Notes: generated from the sequence alone by a model not told the origin. Shown: positions 34,801-46,147, counted from the stretch's first letter. The stretch: 64,000 bases of DNA from Viola odorata (GCA_963691705.1 OY829539.1:6388501-6452500); one strand, 5' to 3'. Translations and numbers: made by a program.

Positions 34801-35023
34801 GTTTCACTTAAAAATCGGGCAGCCCGATTTTTCGACGCGTTTTGAGCTCGACCCGGTTCTGTTTGCCACGTCAGCAAACAGACGGAAAATGTGGATGGCG
34901 TCAAGAGGAGGGATGAAATAAATTGTTGAGCTTAAGTTGAGAGAGGAGATAACTCAAAAATTCGTCAGAGGGGTGAAAAATGTCAATCAATTGGACTGCA
35001 GGGATCCAAAATCCATTTCGGCC

Positions 35024-36283
35024 CTTCCGAAACTCAAACACTCACTTTCCCTCACGCTCCGCCACTTTCTCCCGCTTGCCGGCAAACTCACTTGGCCTCC
35101 CCATTCCACCAAACCCTTTATCCTCTACACCCCACCAAATGACGGAGTTTCAGTGACAGCTGCTGAGTCCAATGCTGACTTCCACCGCCTTACTGACGAC
35201 AAAATTCTTGAAGCGTCCGAGTTAGACCCTTACATACCGGAGTTGCAACCATCATCAGATGACAACTCGACAATAATAACAGAATGTAAAGGCCTTGCTT
35301 TGAAAATAACAAACTTCCCAAACCAAGGGTTTTGCATTGGGACATCCATCCACCACTCCATGTTAGATGTCAAAACCCTAACAATGTTTTTGAAAGCATG
35401 GGCCCACATGTCCAAATTACAAGACCAAATATTACAACAACTGCCACCAGAACTAACCCCATGTTACGACCGTACACCAATCCAACTCCTCGATCCGGAG
35501 GAAACCGACGTAGAGATCATCAAAAGTTGGTTCTCCGACAGAAATAAGAACCGACCAGGTGTAGACACTACCCCTAGAAACCTGAAACTACCGGTTCGCA
35601 ATCCACGAGTAGAAAATGACGTCGTGCGGGGGATTTTGGAGCTGTCTGACCAAGAAATCAATAAGATACGCCAAAAGGTGGTGGAGATAACTGGATCACA
35701 ATGTTATTTTTCAACATTTGTTGTCGTGGTTGCATATACAATGGCGCAACTGGTGAAGGCGAAAGGAGTGGGGAGCAAGACAAAGGTTGTTATTAGGTTC
35801 AGTGCAGATTTCAGAGGGGAACAAGGGCGTATACAGACTCCGGTTCAGAGCAATTATTTCGGAAACTGTGTTGGTTACTGCAAGATAAGTTTAGAGACTC
35901 GAGAAATAGTGAAAGGTGATCAATGGGAGGGTGACGCGGCAGTGGCAGAGAGGTTGAGGGAGGAGATTAGAGGGTTAAAAGATGGTTCTGGGTTAGAGAG
36001 AGCGAAACAGAATCTCAGAGCTACTTTTTTTAAGGAAATATCGAAAAATAGTAACGAGGTTGTTCTTAGGATGAGTGGGTCACCAAGGGTTGGGTTTTAT
36101 GGGTTGGATTTTGGGTGGGGAACACCGCACCGGGTGGAATGTACGCATATTCATCGGACTGGTTCTGTCTATCTAGGGGACAGTAAGAATGGAAGCGGTG
36201 GAGTTGAGGTTAATATTGCTATGAACAAACTTGTTATGGACGTCTTTAGTTCTTCTTTCCTCAACGGCCTTCAACAACTTTGA
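35024..36283 (+). pseudogene. BAHD acyltransferase, main part (split gene, malonyltransferase-like)
   Basis: A 419-codon uninterrupted frame to TGA 36283. With the 62 upstream codons it gives 481 residues, near the family size. The catalytic HxxxD is HSMLD at joined residues 173-177 (35354-35368), in the usual HHSMLD context. The structural DFGWG motif is at 424-428 (36107-36121). YFGNC at 340-344 is a signature of the clade that uses malonyl-CoA on flavonoid or phenolic glucosides. BAHD enzymes are cytosolic and transfer an acyl group from acyl-CoA to an alcohol or amine. No stops or frameshifts lie in this part, so the disruption is recent or the downstream part is still selected. The acceptor substrate cannot be read from sequence. 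No upstream Met gives a convincing alternative start. Confidence 0.88.
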
Positions 36284-36436
36284 ATTCTAAAACTAGCTAC
36301 TACAACTCTGTATTTTTTATATAAAACTAGATTCGTTCAAAACGTGATGCACATGTAACATCTAGTTATTTAGTGCGCTATATTTGCATGTCTATTTTCA
36401 TTTCGAGATGACCAGTGTATTTTAATTTTTCACTTT
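36284..36436 (+). other. Downstream region of the BAHD gene
   Basis: Probable 3' UTR. AT-rich, with no clear AATAAA. The words AACTAGATTCGTT appear both here (36326) and at 36444. Confidence 0.4.
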
Positions 36437-37783
36437 CACTACAAACTAGATTCGTTGGTATATGTACAAAATCCGTCGAAAATCACACCAGTCAAAAATA
36501 TTGTCGCTGAAAATCGCGTCGGTGATTTTTTTACGAAACTTTCTCATTTACGATATTCCCGATAGTCTTTTCTGCTGGAAAAGATACAAATGCAATATCC
36601 GTCTGATGAAAATATTCGTCAATCTGTCGATATAAAATTAAAAAATCAGTATAATAATCTGAGATTGCGCCAGTGAAAGTTAGCTTCATTAAACTTTTGC
36701 TGCTAATTCGTCGGTATTATTTCGGTCGAAAATTTAACCAGTCGAACAAAATGTCACTCGCCCGCGGGTGGTATTAATCCAGGCACAAACTTGCACAATT
36801 ACTTTCCGATTCGATAACCGACGCATTGGCCTTTTCCACCAAGCCAAGGATTGTTCTTTGTGTAACATTTCCTTTTTCATTAGTTTATATGATATCTCTT
36901 ATCTCACAAAATTTAATTAAGTGAAATTAATATTCTAATATTTCATTTGAAAAAATCAAAATACTTATACACCAAAATTGTTAACATTTTTCTTTTTTTT
37001 TTATACAATATTTGTTTCCAAAAATTAAATCAAATTAAATTAACATGCTGACATTCCATTTGACAAATACAAAATATTTATAACACTAAATTTTATTTTA
37101 TATTAAATTGGTTTATTATCAATTATTATTATAATATTCGGTCGAAATATCCGTCCCAAACTATTTTTGACCTAGTTTCGGTCGAAAATTGTTTCGGCAG
37201 AAAATTTTTCTAACCGAGTTTCGATCGAGAATATTTTATTTTATGACGAAATATACATTCGTCGCAAAATATTTTCAATCGAGTTTCTGTAGAAAAATTA
37301 TTCTTGTTGTGAAAGAATATTTCGTCGAAAACAGCCGATGAAAAATATTTTCTATCGAGTTTCAGTTAAAAATTGTTCTGGATGAAAATTGATCCGAATG
37401 AAAATTTTTCCGGCTGAAAATTTTCCGACCGAGTTTCAGTCAAAAATTGTTCTTGTTGCCACGGAATATCCCGTCGATATGTCGTCGGAATGTGCAAATT
37501 GTTATATATATTTTATATCATCCAGCATTTAGTAAAAAATATTTATTTAATATTATTAATTAATATTTACTAATAATAAATTATTTAATATTATTAATTA
37601 ACATAACTCGTGGGAATTGCTTGTAAAATAATTTATTTTATTTATTTAAGGGAATTGCACTGAATGCTTCTAATGTAATTTATTTTATTTTAGCAATTTT
37701 CACGTTTGAACCATTAAAATGTGAAAAATGATCGAACAAAAAATAGGTACGAGGATCAAAATAAGTTTTAAAACCATTACATC
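36437..37783. mobile_element. CACTA-like remnant with degenerate subterminal repeats
   Basis: It starts CACTACAAACTAG. Many short repeats of the CGGTCGAAAATT / GACCGAGTTTC type follow (36480-36560, 36700-36760, 37130-37490), as in subterminal regions of CACTA elements. Related motifs and a GTTAGTAGTG end lie at 40890-41086, beyond the solo LTR at 37784. The 3-bp flanks (ttt, att) do not match. No transposase. A possible 4.6-kb element with a nested LTR; tentative. Confidence 0.27.
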
Positions 37784-38622
37784 TGTTGCTAACTGATTTT
37801 TGATTTTAAATTTTTCGTCGAAACATTTTTCACATTTCTTGTAGTCAATTTTCTAAAATCGTATTTCCGTTTATTTTCGTCAATCTGTTATGTTTAATGT
37901 CATTTAAATTTTATTTCATAGTTTTTCACATTTTTATCGCTTTTCCCGTTCGAACTCGTATCAGTTCCGAGTAAAATTCTCGAAACCAATGGTCGAACAT
38001 TTTCGCTCTTTAGCTACTTATTTTTTTATTATTGTTTGAACTCCCACCATTTCGTTCAATTTATATTTTAGCATTTTTCACGTTTGAACTTTTACTGTTT
38101 ACATGCGAATTTTTATAGAACTGTGTGGCGAACTTTTCGTCACTTACGGTGTACTAATAATTTCATTTCATTTTATTATAAGTTTAAACATTTTTGGTTG
38201 GGGTTTTTATCCATTCGCAGGCGAGATTGCTCGTACCATCAGCTTGAACCAAATAATCAAAATGGAGAGTCAACTCTTGATCTCAACCGTTGATCATCCT
38301 TTGACCCTTTTATTAAACACATCCAGCGGCCATCTCCTTCCACCTTTGTTTCATTTAATACATCACCTTCTCTCTCACCTGCAATCTCCATCCTTGCACT
38401 CGAAGCACTTTCTCCCTCACCGCATTTAATGCGAGCTCGTCCTCATTGCCTCGCGGTCGTGTCTAGCATGACTTGCTGTCCCTAGGCTACTAGCGAGACT
38501 ATAAGCTTCCGAGCTTCCTCAGCCACACAACCGCTGCTCATCGACACGTCCTCCTCGCCTCTCGTCATCGCTCGACGTCACCCAGGCAACGTCACCCTCG
38601 CCTCCACCGACTCAACTTCGGC

Positions 38623-38630
38623 TATAAATA
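38623..38630 (+). promoter_or_regulatory. TATA box of LTR-C
   Basis: TATAAATA, followed after ~30 bp by a CT/CA-rich leader (TCTCCTCTCCAAAACACAGA) typical of a plant transcription start. Confidence 0.55.
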
Positions 38631-39324
38631 GCCAGCCCGTCTAAGTATTCTCCTCTCCAAAACACAGACAAACACACACTCTCTAAAGCTCTCTCGCTAG
38701 AAACAAGCTCAACCAAGGTTGAAGCTCTCTCTCTCTAGCTTTTAAATTTTTTTTTAAAGCTTTTGTCTACAAATTTTTCAAAAAAATATTTGTTTGTGTT
38801 TTAATGAAAATAATGGTTACTTAAGCTTTTAAATCCACTCTATTTCCTTTCTAGATTAATCGCACAACTTTACCTCGTCGAATTACCGATTAATTCAGAC
38901 GAATTTCAAGATTTTTGTAATTTCTGTTTTAATTAAATCAACCACTGTTTTGTTAAAATTAATTTGTTGTAATTATTCTATTAAATTTCTGTGGGGATGA
39001 AGATCATTTTGATATAAAGAAAGTCTAGTCTCGACGCCGTTGGCCGGACTCTCGTCGTAGGCAGAAGCGCCGGCGACGCAAGGAGAGGGATGATGAACAG
39101 GAGAGAGTTGTTGCTCTCTCCATTTAAACGTTGGCCTTGGGCTAGGCCAGGCCCAAGCAAAAGAGACGCGCGCTAGGGGCGCCCTCGTGGGAGGAAAGAC
39201 TGTGCCTCGGACCCAGCGCGAGGAAGAGAAGGGTGGGCTCCTTCAGCCCATCAGCTATGCTGGGCTGGTCTGGCCCAATGTTTTTGGCCCGCCGAAAAAC
39301 ATTTTTTCGTGCCATGTAATCATG

Positions 39325-39440
39325 TACTGTTTATTTATTTTCGTGTACTTGTACTGTTTATTTATTTTTCGCACTTGTACTATTTATTTATTTTTCGCAT
39401 GCTTGTACTATTTATTTATTTTTCGTATGCTTGTTTATTT
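39325..39440. repeat. ~28-bp tandem repeat in LTR-C, 4-5 copies
   Basis: Unit TTGTACTGTTTATTTATTTT plus TCGCA. Confidence 0.75.
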
Positions 39441-39744
39441 TCTTACGCTTTGAATGCTTAGATAATTATCCTGTTCATGCTTGTTTAAATCAAACGTTCT
39501 CGCTCGCGTACAACAATCGTCAAATATTTAATCATTCATAGATTAAAGCGAAATCAACTTGTATCCCTTCAACAAGTACACGTTTCTTTCCCTTTTATTT
39601 ACATTTTTTCGCATTTACGCTTGTATGCATGACTATTTAGAATTGTTAAAATTTAATTCATCTGTTGGGCATGATCACTTAATTAGGCATTTTTATTCAA
39701 ACATGATTAAACACCTCTTTTATCCGGTAATCTTTTTAGGATGT

Positions 39745-39895
39745 GACTCGGGAGCCTAACATCTTCCCGAGTCTATAATATGACCCCGAACCACCGTTCT
39801 CGGGTTTAGACCCTTTTTGCCTTAGCTTTTTATTTTTATGTCATGACTTTAGGTTCCCTAAACCTTAGAAACTAATTAGGGTGGCAACTTCATAT
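39745..39895 (+). other. Conserved U5 module of LTR-C
   Basis: The stem GACTCGGG (39745-39752) / CCCGAGTC (39766-39773) has a 13-nt loop, with a C-G pair where LTR-A and LTR-B have T-A. The PBS-like box is TGGCAACTTCATAT (39882-39895), the most decayed copy. Confidence 0.7.
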
Positions 39896-39978
39896 GCATT
39901 ATGTGAAATGAGTCAAATTTCGTCTCACATCTCGTCCCAAACCCGCGTCGCGCAAAAATTCCAAAAAGGGGTGCGACA

Positions 39979-41269
39979 ATATCAATTAATTTTCTAATTA
40001 AAATTAAAAAAAACCACTCAGCCATTCTTCACCAACTCGGCTTGCAATTCCTATAGCTTTCTGCAACATTCCTCATCTGTTTGTTTCAGCTTCTGTATAA
40101 AAACACCAGAAAGAAACTTCGGTCGAAAGTAAATAAACTAAATTACTATTATTCTCAAAACTGATCCAAACGTAGGGACTAATCTAGAAACGCTAAATGT
40201 TTTAGGACTAAACTTCACCATCTCTTTAACTCTAGGGACTAAACTATAGTTAATTTCCTACAATTTTTTCAGAATTTCCAGAATCATTTCCTTCATCACC
40301 GACCTACAATAAAACTTAAATTTACCACTTAATTAGTTTCACACACATATTTCGCATGAATTCCTACTATATATACCAAAAACTCCAAGATTGTTTAATT
40401 ATCATTTCTATTACAATCTTAACTATTTTAACATGTATATTATTAATTAATAACATCTAGTCTTGAATTATTCACAGTCAACTAAACCACAATTTGCCAA
40501 AACTTTCATCTCAATTTCATAAGGCTTATTCTTCAATTTTACACCAAGAACACAACCCATAAGAGAAAAGTTTAGATCTTGATTACTTTCCTCATAAGAG
40601 AGAGGTCGTTGTCACTGACCGGAGATGAGAAAAAGAGGTCACCGGAGATGAGAGCTAGAGAGGAGAGACAAAGAGAGATAATTAGAAATAAATTCATAAG
40701 CAATTCTTCAATTTCACACAAGAGAGAAGAATTAGGTAGGATCTTGATTACATACCTCATAAGAGATCGAGGTCGTTGTCGCCAGTCGGACATGAGAAAG
40801 AGAGGAGGCTGGAGATGAGAGCTAGAGGGGAGAGACAGAGAGGTAAGAAAAAATGGGTTGTGCGGTGGTCATGTAAGCTTAAATAAGGTCACCTTTTCGG
40901 CGGAACTTACGACCGATATTCCTTCCGAAAGGTGTTAGGGGAAAATTTTGATTTTCTCCAAATTTTGGCTCGCTGTCCTGGAGGCAAGTTAAAATTTTGG
41001 CTGACCATTTTGACAAAAAATCAGTCAAACAGTCCGTTATTCGACAAACATATCCGATGTTATCGGACAACATTCGGTTAGTAGTGATTGGTATGCAGAA
41101 TTGAAGGATGACATTGGATACGTTTGTCGAATATACGGGTGATTGCTCTATGATAACGAAGATATAATTGGTGTCCATCTCAATTTGATTGGATGTATAT
41201 AAAGGCCTCTTTTGCACCTTCGCGAGCGATGTGGTATTTTCTAGCCCATCCCGACGAAACTTCGATCGA
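39979..41269. other. Non-coding spacer with one duplication
   Basis: No genes. It holds the ~165-bp direct repeat (40520-40850) and, at 40880-41090, GACCGATATTCC-type motifs possibly belonging to the CACTA-like remnant. Confidence 0.5.
40520..40850. repeat. ~165-bp direct repeat, 2 copies
   Basis: GATCTTGATTAC at 40575 and 40740; GAGATGAGAGCTAGAG about 166 bp apart. Purine-rich. Confidence 0.8.
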
Positions 41270-42599
41270 AAATTCCGACCTAAGTGGTACCAAAGGAATT
41301 TTTAAAATAATTGCTTACTTTAAAACTCAAACATGAAATTTTAGAGTACCAACGTAAATTCTAAACTAATTATGTTGTGTCTTTTAGTACATAATATTAA
41401 TTTTAATATTATATTTGAGTTGAACACGTGATGGGGAGGATGAGCATCAAAAATATCGCATAGAGATTTAATTAAATGCGACGGGTTTGGATTAAAATGA
41501 ATCAGTTAATATTTTTTTAAACTGAATCAGATTTAACAACTTGCACAACCTTTTATCTTGCACAGGTAGTAATTTGAGGATTGAATTGAAATTTGCAATG
41601 GGATTGATTCTGGAATTAATTTGCAGATTGTTGTTTAATTGCTGAAGATGGTTTGAAGGGCAAGAGTAACGAAGGGCAGTCTGGTAATCACACACCCACG
41701 AACAGTGTTCCTTAATCCGCGTGCCTAGTCACGAAATGACATACTTTCGTGACCGGAGGGAGTAAGATTTAAGAAAATATAATCAAATCTCAAGGTAAGT
41801 AATCTATGTTTTCTTTTTTATGTATGTGAAAAAAAAGAAGTAATTTAATTACTTGATAATTATTAAATTTTAAATAAATTCAATTAAATCTCAGTCATCT
41901 ATTTGTAATGAATGGATGAGATTGACCTAACATAATAGGTCATGTTTTAGTCGACATTAGAAGAGTCGGATCCCCTTTACAAGTTTGATAGGCTAGCTCT
42001 CTATTAACATCAATTTCTTTTATGTGAAGGTATTCAAATGAGAAATCAGAAGCTGACATTTCTGATTCAACGACGGATGCAAACTCCAGTTCTTCAGGCA
42101 ATGCCTCTGAGGTATGCTACACCAATAATCCTTTTCTAAAACCTATTTGAGAATTTCATTACAGAACAGTTTCTGTTGCTGTTAGCCACACATTAAAAAT
42201 CTTCCATTCCTTGTTATCTGGGCAGGATTAAATGCATTGTAAAGATCCTGCTCGCACAAGACGGGGGTACGGTAATTGCTATCATATGGATTGTTTAAAC
42301 TTCAAACCATATCTCCAGCTCTCACTTTTCAAGGCTTAAAAGTAAACACGCGTTAGCTTCACCGGAGATGTGAGCGAACCTTACACTACTCAGATCAGAT
42401 TACCTGTACAGAGGAGGTTTGTACATTTTCTGTTGTACTGGCCGGTTTTTAACGGGTAAAATATTCTCAGTAAGTAATTGTTCTTTATATAGATCGAACT
42501 AAAAAAATATATTCCTCCTCAAACAAAATATGCAGTAAAACTAACGTATAGTTAGTGTGACTAGACGCAGGGGTGGATCCTCATAGGGACCCCCTACCC
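41270..42599. other. Spacer: host block copy and unresolved sequence
   Basis: 41270-41560 repeats the host blocks seen at 5450-5620 and 20680-20720. 41705-41765 ends GTGACCGGAGGGAGTA, a Stowaway-like terminus without a partner. 42030-42116 could be read as a short S/D/E-rich exon before GGTATGC, but no supporting neighbours exist. Confidence 0.45.
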
Positions 42600-42948
42600 A
42601 CCCCTACCCCGCTCTATAGTTCGATAAAAATTCACTCGTAAGCAATAAAAGTTCGAACGTGAAAATTGCTAAAATATAAACTAAGTGAAATAAAATGGAA
42701 TGACGCGAAATAAAATAATAATAAAAAATAAATGGCTAATAAGCGAAAATGTTCGATCATTGATTTTGAAATTTTTTACTCGGAATCGAAATGAGTTCGA
42801 ACGGAAATACGATAAAAATGTAAAAAAAGTACGGAATAAAATTTAAATGACGCGAGGTAGTTAAATAAATAGCAGATGGATGAAAATGAACAGAAATACG
42901 ATTTTGACGAAAAGGTTTTGACAAAAAATTAAAAATCGAGTAGCAACA
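42600..42948 (-). mobile_element. Truncated LTR (5' end only), minus strand
   Basis: On the minus strand it starts TGTTGCTACTCGATTTTTAA at 42948 and runs ~350 bp in LTR-like sequence (GTTCGAACGG, TTTATTTCGCGTCATT types). It then stops at CTCTATAGTTCGATAAAAAT. Not followed by a U5 module. Confidence 0.55.
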
Positions 42949-44112
42949 CAAATAAATATATTTGATGCTTTATTTTCCTAGCGTAATTATTGTACTCATT
43001 TTACATTAGTGTCCATAAAAAAATAATAAAAAATTTAACTGGGTCTTCTCTGAGAGTGTATTCAAACAAAAGAAATTAGATGTTTAGCTCAAAATATTCC
43101 TTAGAAACATTTGATTAAATTGCTTTAACAACAATTTTGACAAGACTTTAATGTTTTGTTTCCTTTTGTAAAATATCAAATGAAGAATAGTGAATTCTTA
43201 ACATTAAATCAATGGGTATTATTGATACCCGAATTTTGACGCCATTTTAAATTAAGTTTAGCATTTTCATCATTTTATTTAATTAACTGTCATTTTTAAT
43301 GAATTTACTGTCGTTAGCATTTTTTAAATTCTCATCGCATTTTATCATCGTCATTATCATCATCAGCATTCAAAATAGCATTTTTAACTTTTCGTCACGT
43401 ATTTTCATTATTATTATCATTATCATTTTTAGCCTTAAAAATCACATTTTTAATTATCCATTAGTCGTTTGCTAGTTATTTCTTTGTTTTAGGTCATCAC
43501 ATGAAATTTAGGATTTTTAGTATTTTATCGCATTTTTTAGCATTTTATCTTTTTATTATTATTTTTGTTCGAGCTTTTATTGGACCCGAGTAAGTTCACT
43601 CGGACAATAGCTCGAACTCGGAATGTTTTCCATCACCTAGTTCCTACTCTTTTTTTCATTCACGCCGACCTACAGCGTTTCGCGTAATTTTCGTCAGAAC
43701 GTCATTTATTTTTCGTCCGAGCATTCCATGTTTCCGAACGAGAAAATAAACACGTTAAACGAAAAATTCTCGTCATTCGCTGTAGACGGTTAAACTCGCC
43801 TTATTTTTATCTACGCGCTGGCACTTTCGGCTCGAAAATTCAGAACGTTTGTTCACGAAATTAGCTCGAGGCCATTTAAATAGGATTAAAAGGGGACTTG
43901 ATCATAACGCCACGCACCATGGTGCGCATGCACCATGGACGTGGAGCAACAACGGAGCAGGCCACCGAGCAGCCTGCTCTCATCGCTTCCTGTCACTTCC
44001 AACCATCCCCTCAACCGCCGTAGCTGCCACCTCGCCTCCCCTAGCCCCGCTAGTGCGACGATCCGGCCACCACGCGCAACACTTGTGTTTCAACGCCACG
44101 CGATCGAATACC

Positions 44113-44120
44113 TATAAAAG
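44113..44120 (+). promoter_or_regulatory. TATA box of LTR-D
   Basis: TATAAAAG ~890 bp into the LTR, at the end of a GC-richer stretch. Confidence 0.55.
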
Positions 44121-44914
44121 GCCACTCCCTCTAACGTTTAAAAGGGCACCAATTTCACCTAAGCATCTTGCTTCTTCTCCCTCATTGATTGATAGCTCAT
44201 GTAGAGCATCGATCGTCAAAGTTCAAAGTTTGGCAGTAAGCTTCTTCAAGCTTTTCTTTTCTTCATTTTTTATGCATTTTATTTCTTTAATTCGTTCAGC
44301 ATTGTTTTGATCAAATAAATTGCTTGTTTTTATGCCATTAATTCATATGCATGTTGTAGATTAAATACATGCTTTTAATTTGATTAATCGTGTGAATTAA
44401 TTAGTTTTCGGTAATTAACGGTTTCGTCATTTTTTTGAAATTAAACTCGGTACGATTCGAACTGAAAATTGAGGTTCGTACGGTCGAGAAGCCGTCGAGG
44501 AGACGAGCATCTTGGTACGAAGATTTGTTGAAACTGCCACTTGTGGCCGGAGCTTGGCCGCCGGCAGTGGCGCCGACGACCAAGGAAGGAGACGGTGAAT
44601 AGTGCCATAATGGCCTATTCACGCGTCAAAGGTGATGGGCTTGGCCCATCACCATCCTTTTCATTTTCTTGGGCCAGGAACTATTCCTGGCCCATTTCCT
44701 TTGTTTTTTTTCAAATGGGGCCCAACCCGTCTTCATTTTTCTGAGATCTCGGATCGTATTTTAGTAAAAAAAATATTCGTATGCGTCAAATGATTATTTT
44801 TCGTACTAACACTTTAATTTTCTGTATCTATCAACTGTTTAAATTCTTCGCACTTTAATTTTCCACAATTTACTTTCGGCAATTTAAATTTACCGCCTAC
44901 ATGGTCGGTCGCAA

Positions 44915-45180
44915 ATATCAACTGCTTTAATTTCCTACAATCATCAACTGTTTAATTTTCTGCAATCATCAACTGCTTAAATTTCTGCAATCATCAACTG
45001 CTTTAATTTTCTGCAATATCAACTGCTTTAATTTTCTGCAAATCATCAACTGTTTATTTTCCTACAAATCACCATTTAATTTTCTGCAAATCGTCAACTG
45101 CTTAATTATCTGCAAATATCAAATCTTTAATTTTTCATCAAATCATCATTTAATTTCCTGCACTTATCAAATCATCATTT
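44915..45180. repeat. ~27-bp minisatellite in LTR-D, about 10 copies
   Basis: Unit ATCAACTGCTTTAATTTTCT plus GCAA, with variable spacers. Confidence 0.8.
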
Positions 45181-45886
45181 AAATTTTCGTATGCGTCAAA
45201 TCATCATTTCTCGCATACATCAAATCAGCATTTAAATTTTCGTACGCATCAAGTCATTATTTAAATTCTCGCATTCATAAATTTCTTATTTACTTTTCGA
45301 GCTATCACTAACACTCTCACTTTGTAGGTTTAAAATTCAAGCATCGCTCGAAAGTACGCCTTTGTCCCTTTTTATTTATTCAATGCTTTTCTGTAAATAT
45401 CAATCGTACGCATGATATATAGAATTGCTAGAATTAAAATCAACCCACATGAACAACTTGTTTAAAGACTTGCTTACAATGCCATGTTCGTTTGATTTTA
45501 AATTTCGCTTATATTGACTGCATGTATGTGGTGGCTTCGATCCCACATTAGTTTATCATTTCAAAACCTCTCATTTAATTTGTACTCTGTTAAGCTATCC
45601 ATGATAGAATCACGTAGTAATTAATTTAATCATACATAACTCCGATGATGAAATAGAGGCGCTCATTTGGTCTTACGAAAAATTCAGTCCAATCACGCTA
45701 CGGTCAGGAATAATTGATCGGTCTTGAAAAATGGTAACCCCGTCCAACGATTAATTATTCTTGTATGGTCCCGATCATGGAAAAGACCAAAGTGACAATT
45801 CCTTTGAGGACCCCCTTTCAAAACGCATTTTATCAAACACCTTTTTAAACACCTCTCTCATCAACTGGTAACCGTTTTTCGGATGT

Positions 45887-46054
45887 GACTCGGGTACCTA
45901 ACACCTTCCCGAGACCATAATACGACCCCGAACCTTTGTCTGGGGTCCAAACCCTTTTTTTGTGCCTTTAGTTTTTTATTTATTTTATTCTTTTATGCCA
46001 TGACTATTAAAGTTCCCTAAACCTAGCAACAAAATTAGGGTGGCGACTTCATTG
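45887..46054 (+). other. Conserved U5 module of LTR-D
   Basis: The stem GACTCGGG (45887-45894) / CCCGAGAC (45908-45915) has a 13-nt loop and one mismatch. PBS-like box TGGCGACTTCATTG at 46041-46054, 94 bp before the true PBS. Confidence 0.7.
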
Positions 46055-46147
46055 CATGTTGCGAGGCGTCCTTTTACGCCGAGCATCGTAAGGTCTCAGA
46101 TTCATTGTATACTCGCGAACATCTTTATTTTCGGTGGTGCGACAGTT

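Larger units (their letters stand above)
33249..35023. mobile_element. MULE-like (Mutator-type) non-autonomous element, 1775 bp
   Basis: Long terminal inverted repeats start GGCCGAAATGGATTTTGG and run ~272 bp on the left (33249-33520) and ~231 bp on the right (34793-35023). The left one has ~40 extra bp of CCACGTCA-rich sequence. The 10-bp target duplication and TIR length fit Mutator-like elements. There is no transposase. The interior has a non-repetitive GC-richer stretch (33665-33940) that might be captured host sequence, a 22-bp repeat (34245-34305) and a GA-rich tract. It inserted into the BAHD coding sequence. Confidence 0.88.
37784..39978 (+). mobile_element. Solo LTR (LTR-C), Tat/Ogre-type, 2195 bp
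   Basis: It starts TGTTGCTAACTGATTTTTGA and ends GGGGTGCGACA. Flanks are acatc (37779-37783) and atatc (39979-39983), a 5-bp duplication with one change. No PBS or PPT is adjacent. It has a TATA box at 38623, a GC-rich GCGCCGGCGACG patch at 39070, TGGGC motifs (39130-39290), a ~28-bp AT-rich tandem repeat (39325-39440) and the shared U5 module. Third LTR subtype of the window. Confidence 0.85.
43220..46144 (+). repeat. LTR-D, 5' copy, 2925 bp
   Basis: It begins TATTGATACCCGAATTTTGA (the 3' copy has TGTTGATACCC, so TG mutated to TA) and ends GGTGGTGCGACA. The preceding ggtat (43215-43219) is the predicted target duplication; its partner is outside the window. It contains a CCATGGTGC/GCACCATGG inverted repeat (43917-43938), a TATA box, TGGGC motifs at 44635-44710, a 27-bp minisatellite and the U5 module. 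Confidence 0.92.

Noticed and set aside
34546..34904. Lys/Glu-rich and Phe/Ser-rich frames
   Set aside because: Translation of the GAAA tract inside the MULE.
34937..35023. Extending the BAHD main part upstream to 34937 as its own start
   Set aside because: There is no ATG there, and these codons are the MULE terminal inverted repeat. The true upstream coding part is at 33053-33238.
37831..37846. TTTCTTGTAGTC as the right end of a CACTA element starting at 36437
   Set aside because: It lies inside solo LTR-C (37784-39978), whose start and target duplication are better supported. The 3-bp flanks do not match either.
42030..42116. A short S/D/E-rich open stretch ending before a GGTATGC donor-like site, possible orphan exon
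   Set aside because: No acceptor, no neighbouring exons and no recognisable domain; left as unresolved.
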